The notes under the pieces are model-generated. The model had not been told where the DNA came from. It did no database searches and worked only from the letters and a program-made list of their open reading frames with translations. The position numbers and the translations under genes were made by a program. A DNA stretch of 8,461 bases from Candidatus Delongbacteria bacterium (GTDB lineage Bacteria; Bacteroidota; Bacteroidia; Bacteroidales; ML635J-15): contig JAQIDD010000002.1 of the NCBI GenBank assembly GCA_027858215.1, forward strand, positions 1 through 8,461, read 5' to 3'. Positions 5,360 to 8,461 of the stretch are shown here, one piece after another; within the stretch, counting starts at the first letter, position 1, and each line of letters opens with the position of its first letter.

Positions 5360-7813
5360 CTACGCAGATGTATAAATCCGCTTTACTCGTGTGGATATGC
5401 TTGTTAAAATCTCGTAGGCGATGGTGTGCAAAGATTCAGCCATGTCTTCTATCTTATTTTGTCCACCGAAAATGATCACTTCATTCCCTGGTTTGATACC
5501 GGCGCCGGTGACATTCACCATACACATGTCCATGCAAACGTCCCCTATGATTGGATACAACTGGTGATTAATTTCTACGTTCCAGTTGCCATTGCCCAGT
5601 TTACGGTTTAAACCATCTGCATACCCCACTGGCAAAACAGCAATGTCAGCATCCTGATGTAAAACCCCGGTCCTGTTGTATCCGATTGTCTCTCCTTTTT
5701 TCAACCGCTTGACACTAATTACCCGTGTTTTAAATACGGTGGTTTTTTTTAGATCGGGATTGGGTTCAGCACTTAAGCCATATAGACCTATACCCAACCG
5801 TACCATGTCCAGGTGCGTTTCCGGAAATCTCAAAATGGCATTGGTATTGGCAATATGTCTGATGCAGTTAAGCTTCAACGCTTTGTTCAGCGTTTCATAA
5901 ATGCCATGAAATGAATCAAGCTGTTGCCTTGTAAAATCATCAAATCCCCGGATGTCACTGCCTGCTAAATGAGAGAACACAGATTTTACTGTAATTTCCG
6001 GTGCTTCTTTCAACATTGTTATCAATGATTTAATATCCTTTTCACAAAAACCCAGGCGATGCATTCCCGTGTCAAGTTTAAGGTGTATTCCGATGGTGGT
6101 AAGCCCTGTGTTTCTAATGTGCGCAATCAATGATTTTAAAAGGGGAAGGCTGTAAATTTCCGGTTCAAGTTGATAGTCATACATCAACCCAAAATCTTCC
6201 GGCTGAGGGTTCATAACCATGATGGGTATATGTACCCCGGCTTTCCGCAATTCTACGCCTTCGTCTGCAATCGCAACACCCAAATAATCAACCGCCTGGT
6301 TTTGAAGGTGCCTGCCTATTTCTATAGAACCACTTCCATAAGAAAACGCCTTGACCATCACCATTAAGCCTGTACGTTTAGAAACCTTACTCCTGAAATA
6401 TTTTAAATTGTGGGTAATGGATTCAAGGTCAATTTCCAATACTGTTTGATGTACTTTAAGCTCTATGCATTTGCTTATTTTTTCGAACTGAAAATCACGG
6501 GCTCCCTTTAACAATATACACTGGTCTTTAAACTTCCTCCATGCACCGGAATCAATAAAATCATCCGTGCTGTAAAAAAACTCAGTATTTGAATCAAATT
6601 TATCAGCATGTTTCCTTATGTCATGACCAATGCCAATGACTTGGTGGAGATCATCAGTGTTGTTGAGCAGTTCAGATATTTGGTAATATAAACTGGCTTT
6701 ATCCAGGCCTGTTTGCAGAATATCAGACAATATCAACACTACCGGCTTATTGTTTTGACGTACGGCAAAATCCAGGGCAATCCTCAGGGCATTGATATCC
6801 GCATTGTAACTGTCATTGATTATGGTACAATTGTTTATGCCTTCTTTTACTTCGAGCCGCATAGCTACCGGTTGTAAATTTTTCATCCCGGAGGCTATCT
6901 GAGCATCATCCAAACCTGCTTCTTTTAGTAACAATGCAGTGTTTACTGCATTGTCAATTGAAGCTTCGTCTGTAAAGGGAATGAAAAATGTCAAATCATC
7001 TTTTCCCGTCAGCTCAACGAATGTGCCGTTCTTATTTCTATCATAATTTACCCGGTAATCTGCCTGCGTATTTTTAAAAGCCCATGTCACTGTTTTTTCC
7101 TGTTTGTTTTCAGGGATGTGTTCATAGTAATCAGCTACCACAGGATTATCCAATCCTAAAATCAGTGTATTGGCATTGGCTGTTAGTTTTATTTTTTCCA
7201 GGAGCTTTTCAGTTTTATCCCGGAAATTTTCCTGGTGGGCTTCACCAAGATTTGTAAGCAGTACAACATCAGGTTGAATAACCGGCTCAAGGGATGACAT
7301 TTCTCCGGGCATGGAAATACCTGCCTCAAACACTGCAATCTGGGTTTTATTATGTAACAACGATACAGAAAGTGGTACCCCAACCTGAGAATTGTATGAC
7401 TTTGGGCTGCGAGTAACTAACCTGTGTTTTGACATAACCTGTGTAAACCACTCTTTTACAATGGTTTTTCCGTTGCTTCCGGTAATTCCAATCACAGGAA
7501 TACTAAACCGCTTTCTGTAATCAGCCATCAACTTTTGAAGGCATGCCACCACATCATCACAGACTAAAAATGAAGTGTTATTGGGTTTTTTAACTGGTAA
7601 TTTCTGCACAACAAAATTTGAAACGCCGGCATCACACACATCCTCGATAAAATCGTGGCCATCATATTGCAAACCAGGAATGGCAAAAAACACACTTGTT
7701 TGCGGTTGAATAATGGTGCGGCTGTCTGTCAGGATATTATCACATATTGTATCACAGGACCCCATCAGGTCACCACCGCATGTATTTTGGATATCCTTTA
7801 AGCTGTATTTCAT
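5360..7813 (-). CDS. murF-alr: Bifunctional UDP-MurNAc-tripeptide:D-Ala-D-Ala ligase / alanine racemase (MurF-Alr fusion)
   Basis: An 817-residue cytoplasmic fusion with two steps of peptidoglycan precursor synthesis. Residues 1-450 are a Mur ligase of the MurF type: substrate-binding N-terminus with TDSR (29-32) and FFAIPG (42-47), ATP P-loop GITGSNGKT (109-117), Glu163 in FEAGISMPGEM, His193 in the LGEAHQENF segment, a lysine near 207 at the expected carbamylated position, and NDSYNAD (333-339) of the C-terminal domain. Residues about 457-817 are a fold-type III PLP alanine racemase: Lys488 in MVKAFSYGSG (Schiff base), LDTGMHRLGF (580-589), Arg672 in VRLGIGLYG (contact to the PLP ring nitrogen), the catalytic tyrosine Tyr712 in IGYNRTG, and GDVCMDMCMV (757-766). 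Both halves appear complete. This fusion is well known in Bacteroidota. Some of these species may also carry a separate MurF, so the ligase half may be partly redundant. The ATG overlaps the tdk stop codon in ATGA, so translation is probably coupled. Confidence 0.95.
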   Translation of the reverse strand: MKYSLKDIQNTCGGDLMGSCDTICDNILTDSRTIIQPQTSVFFAIPGLQYDGHDFIEDVCDAGVSNFVVQKLPVKKPNNTSFLVCDDVVACLQKLMADYRKRFSIPVIGITGSNGKTIVKEWFTQVMSKHRLVTRSPKSYNSQVGVPLSVSLLHNKTQIAVFEAGISMPGEMSSLEPVIQPDVVLLTNLGEAHQENFRDKTEKLLEKIKLTANANTLILGLDNPVVADYYEHIPENKQEKTVTWAFKNTQADYRVNYDRNKNGTFVELTGKDDLTFFIPFTDEASIDNAVNTALLLKEAGLDDAQIASGMKNLQPVAMRLEVKEGINNCTIINDSYNADINALRIALDFAVRQNNKPVVLILSDILQTGLDKASLYYQISELLNNTDDLHQVIGIGHDIRKHADKFDSNTEFFYSTDDFIDSGAWRKFKDQCILLKGARDFQFEKISKCIELKVHQTVLEIDLESITHNLKYFRSKVSKRTGLMVMVKAFSYGSGSIEIGRHLQNQAVDYLGVAIADEGVELRKAGVHIPIMVMNPQPEDFGLMYDYQLEPEIYSLPLLKSLIAHIRNTGLTTIGIHLKLDTGMHRLGFCEKDIKSLITMLKEAPEITVKSVFSHLAGSDIRGFDDFTRQQLDSFHGIYETLNKALKLNCIRHIANTNAILRFPETHLDMVRLGIGLYGLSAEPNPDLKKTTVFKTRVISVKRLKKGETIGYNRTGVLHQDADIAVLPVGYADGLNRKLGNGNWNVEINHQLYPIIGDVCMDMCMVNVTGAGIKPGNEVIIFGGQNKIEDMAESLHTIAYEILTSISTRVKRIYTSA

Positions 7814-8400
7814 TCTGAGTTTTCTTTTTTTATAGCCTCAATAAAACACCGCCTGCACAAGGGTTCATAAGAATCCGTTTCACCAAGTAACACTTTGTCA
7901 TCAGACGCAACTTTCCGGTGTGAAAACTGAGCCAGGTCACCACAACGGATGCAAATAGCATGTACTTTTGTTACATCTTCGGCAATGGCAAATAAATCCG
8001 GCATTGGACCAAACGGGCGTCCTTTAAAATCCATGTCCAACCCCGCTACGATGACACGTATTCCTTTTTCTGTTAGTTTGGTACAGACCTCTGGCAATCC
8101 ATCATCAAAAAACTGGGCTTCATCAATGCCAACAACATCAATGTCTTCGCTTAGCAATACAATGTTGGAAGAAGAATTAACCGGTGTACTATGGATACTT
8201 ACTTCATTGTGAGATACAACTTCAATTTTTGAATACCGTATATCAACGCTGGGTTTGAATATTTCAATGCGTTGACGGGCGTATTGAGCCCTGCGTAATC
8301 GACGGATCAATTCTTCAGTTTTACCTGAAAACATAGAACCGGCGATGACTTCTATCCATCCGGTACGCGTATTTTTTTTCTCTAACTTTTCGTTAAACAT
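7810..8400 (-). CDS. tdk: Thymidine kinase (type II)
   Basis: A 196-residue cytosolic enzyme that phosphorylates thymidine (and deoxyuridine) with ATP to give dTMP in the salvage pathway. The Walker A loop is GSMFSGKT (21-28). DEAQFF (93-98) holds the catalytic base Glu94. AGLDMDFKGRPFG (119-131) is the conserved flexible loop region. Four cysteines, CIRC (150-153) and CRRC (182-185), form the structural zinc site of type II enzymes. Tyr178 in the segment before CRRC fits the thymidine-binding backbone region. The length is normal for bacterial Tdk. The N-terminal twelve residues are a charged extension ahead of the core. The gene is first of a probable two-gene operon with murF-alr, overlapping it by four bases. 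A -7-like box and a leader palindrome lie upstream. Confidence 0.96.
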   Translation of the reverse strand: MFNEKLEKKNTRTGWIEVIAGSMFSGKTEELIRRLRRAQYARQRIEIFKPSVDIRYSKIEVVSHNEVSIHSTPVNSSSNIVLLSEDIDVVGIDEAQFFDDGLPEVCTKLTEKGIRVIVAGLDMDFKGRPFGPMPDLFAIAEDVTKVHAICIRCGDLAQFSHRKVASDDKVLLGETDSYEPLCRRCFIEAIKKENSE

Positions 8401-8401
8401 G

Positions 8402-8422
8402 CCGGGGAATTATAAATTCCGG
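8402..8422. promoter_or_regulatory. Leader palindrome upstream of tdk
   Basis: GGAATT-ATA-AATTCC (8406-8420) is a perfect inverted repeat. The outer CCGG at 8402-8405 and at 8419-8422 can alternatively pair to give an eight-pair stem with a two-base bulge. It begins one base upstream of the tdk start codon, so in RNA it would form a hairpin in the ribosome landing area. It could be a translational control element or a protein-binding operator. Confidence 0.35.
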
Positions 8423-8441
8423 ATTATTTATTTTATTTTTA

Positions 8442-8449
8442 CAAATTTA
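8442..8449 (-). promoter_or_regulatory. Candidate -7 box of tdk
   Basis: On the minus strand TAAATTTG (8449-8442) matches the Bacteroidota TAnnTTTG element. It would place the transcription start near 8435 and give a leader of about 35 bases that contains the palindrome at 8402-8422. The -33 element would fall at or beyond the window end and cannot be checked. Confidence 0.4.
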
Positions 8450-8461
8450 CAAATTATTAAA

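Noticed and set aside
7189..7383. Alternate-frame minus-strand open frame within murF-alr
   Set aside because: It sits entirely inside the MurF ligase domain coding sequence, and the murF frame is intact throughout.
5360..7813. Possible degenerate MurF half in the fusion
   Set aside because: The P-loop, the acidic residue after it, the carbamylated-lysine position and the C-terminal NDSYNAD motif are all present, so decay is not supported.
7949..8212. Plus-strand open frame opposite tdk
   Set aside because: It is antisense to the kinase core, and its composition is explained by the tdk reading frame.

Overview
The window looks like the chromosome of a member of the Bacteroidota, probably a Bacteroidales/Marinilabiliales-type or flavobacterial relative. 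Four things suggest this: a secreted protein ending in a type IX secretion (Por) type A sorting domain, a MurF-alanine racemase fusion protein (a hallmark of this phylum), TAnnTTTG-like promoter boxes with A-rich leaders that mostly lack Shine-Dalgarno sequences, and a moderately AT-rich base composition. All six convincing genes lie on the minus strand, so transcription runs from high to low coordinates.

In transcription order: (i) 8400-7810 encodes a type II thymidine kinase, preceded by a short palindrome and a candidate promoter box at the window edge. (ii) 7813-5360 encodes MurF-Alr, which overlaps tdk by an ATGA junction, so the two are almost certainly co-transcribed and translationally coupled. 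(iii) 5217-4804 encodes a GxxExxY-family PD-(D/E)XK-like protein, tightly bracketed by two copies (5235-5299 and 4738-4794) of an imperfect palindromic repeat. (iv) 4690-3917 encodes a family 2 glycosyltransferase of the WaaE/KdtX type. (v) 3797-669 encodes a 1042-residue secreted multidomain protein with four tandem beta-sandwich repeats and a T9SS sorting domain, closed by a clear intrinsic terminator at 614-650. (vi) 530-150 encodes a small uncharacterised lipoprotein. The left 150 bases hold no recognisable minus-strand gene, but carry an inverted repeat inside a short plus-strand open frame that may belong to a dispersed repeat.

Functionally, tdk and murF-alr cover nucleotide salvage and peptidoglycan precursor synthesis. 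The glycosyltransferase, the T9SS protein and the lipoprotein are all envelope- or surface-related. The GxxExxY gene does not fit that theme; with its bracketing repeats it looks like a roughly 560 bp cassette inserted between murF-alr and the glycosyltransferase gene. It is the best candidate here for an undescribed system (a nuclease-like gene with its own palindromic repeats). The evidence is architectural only: no second genomic copy or empty site can be seen in this window.
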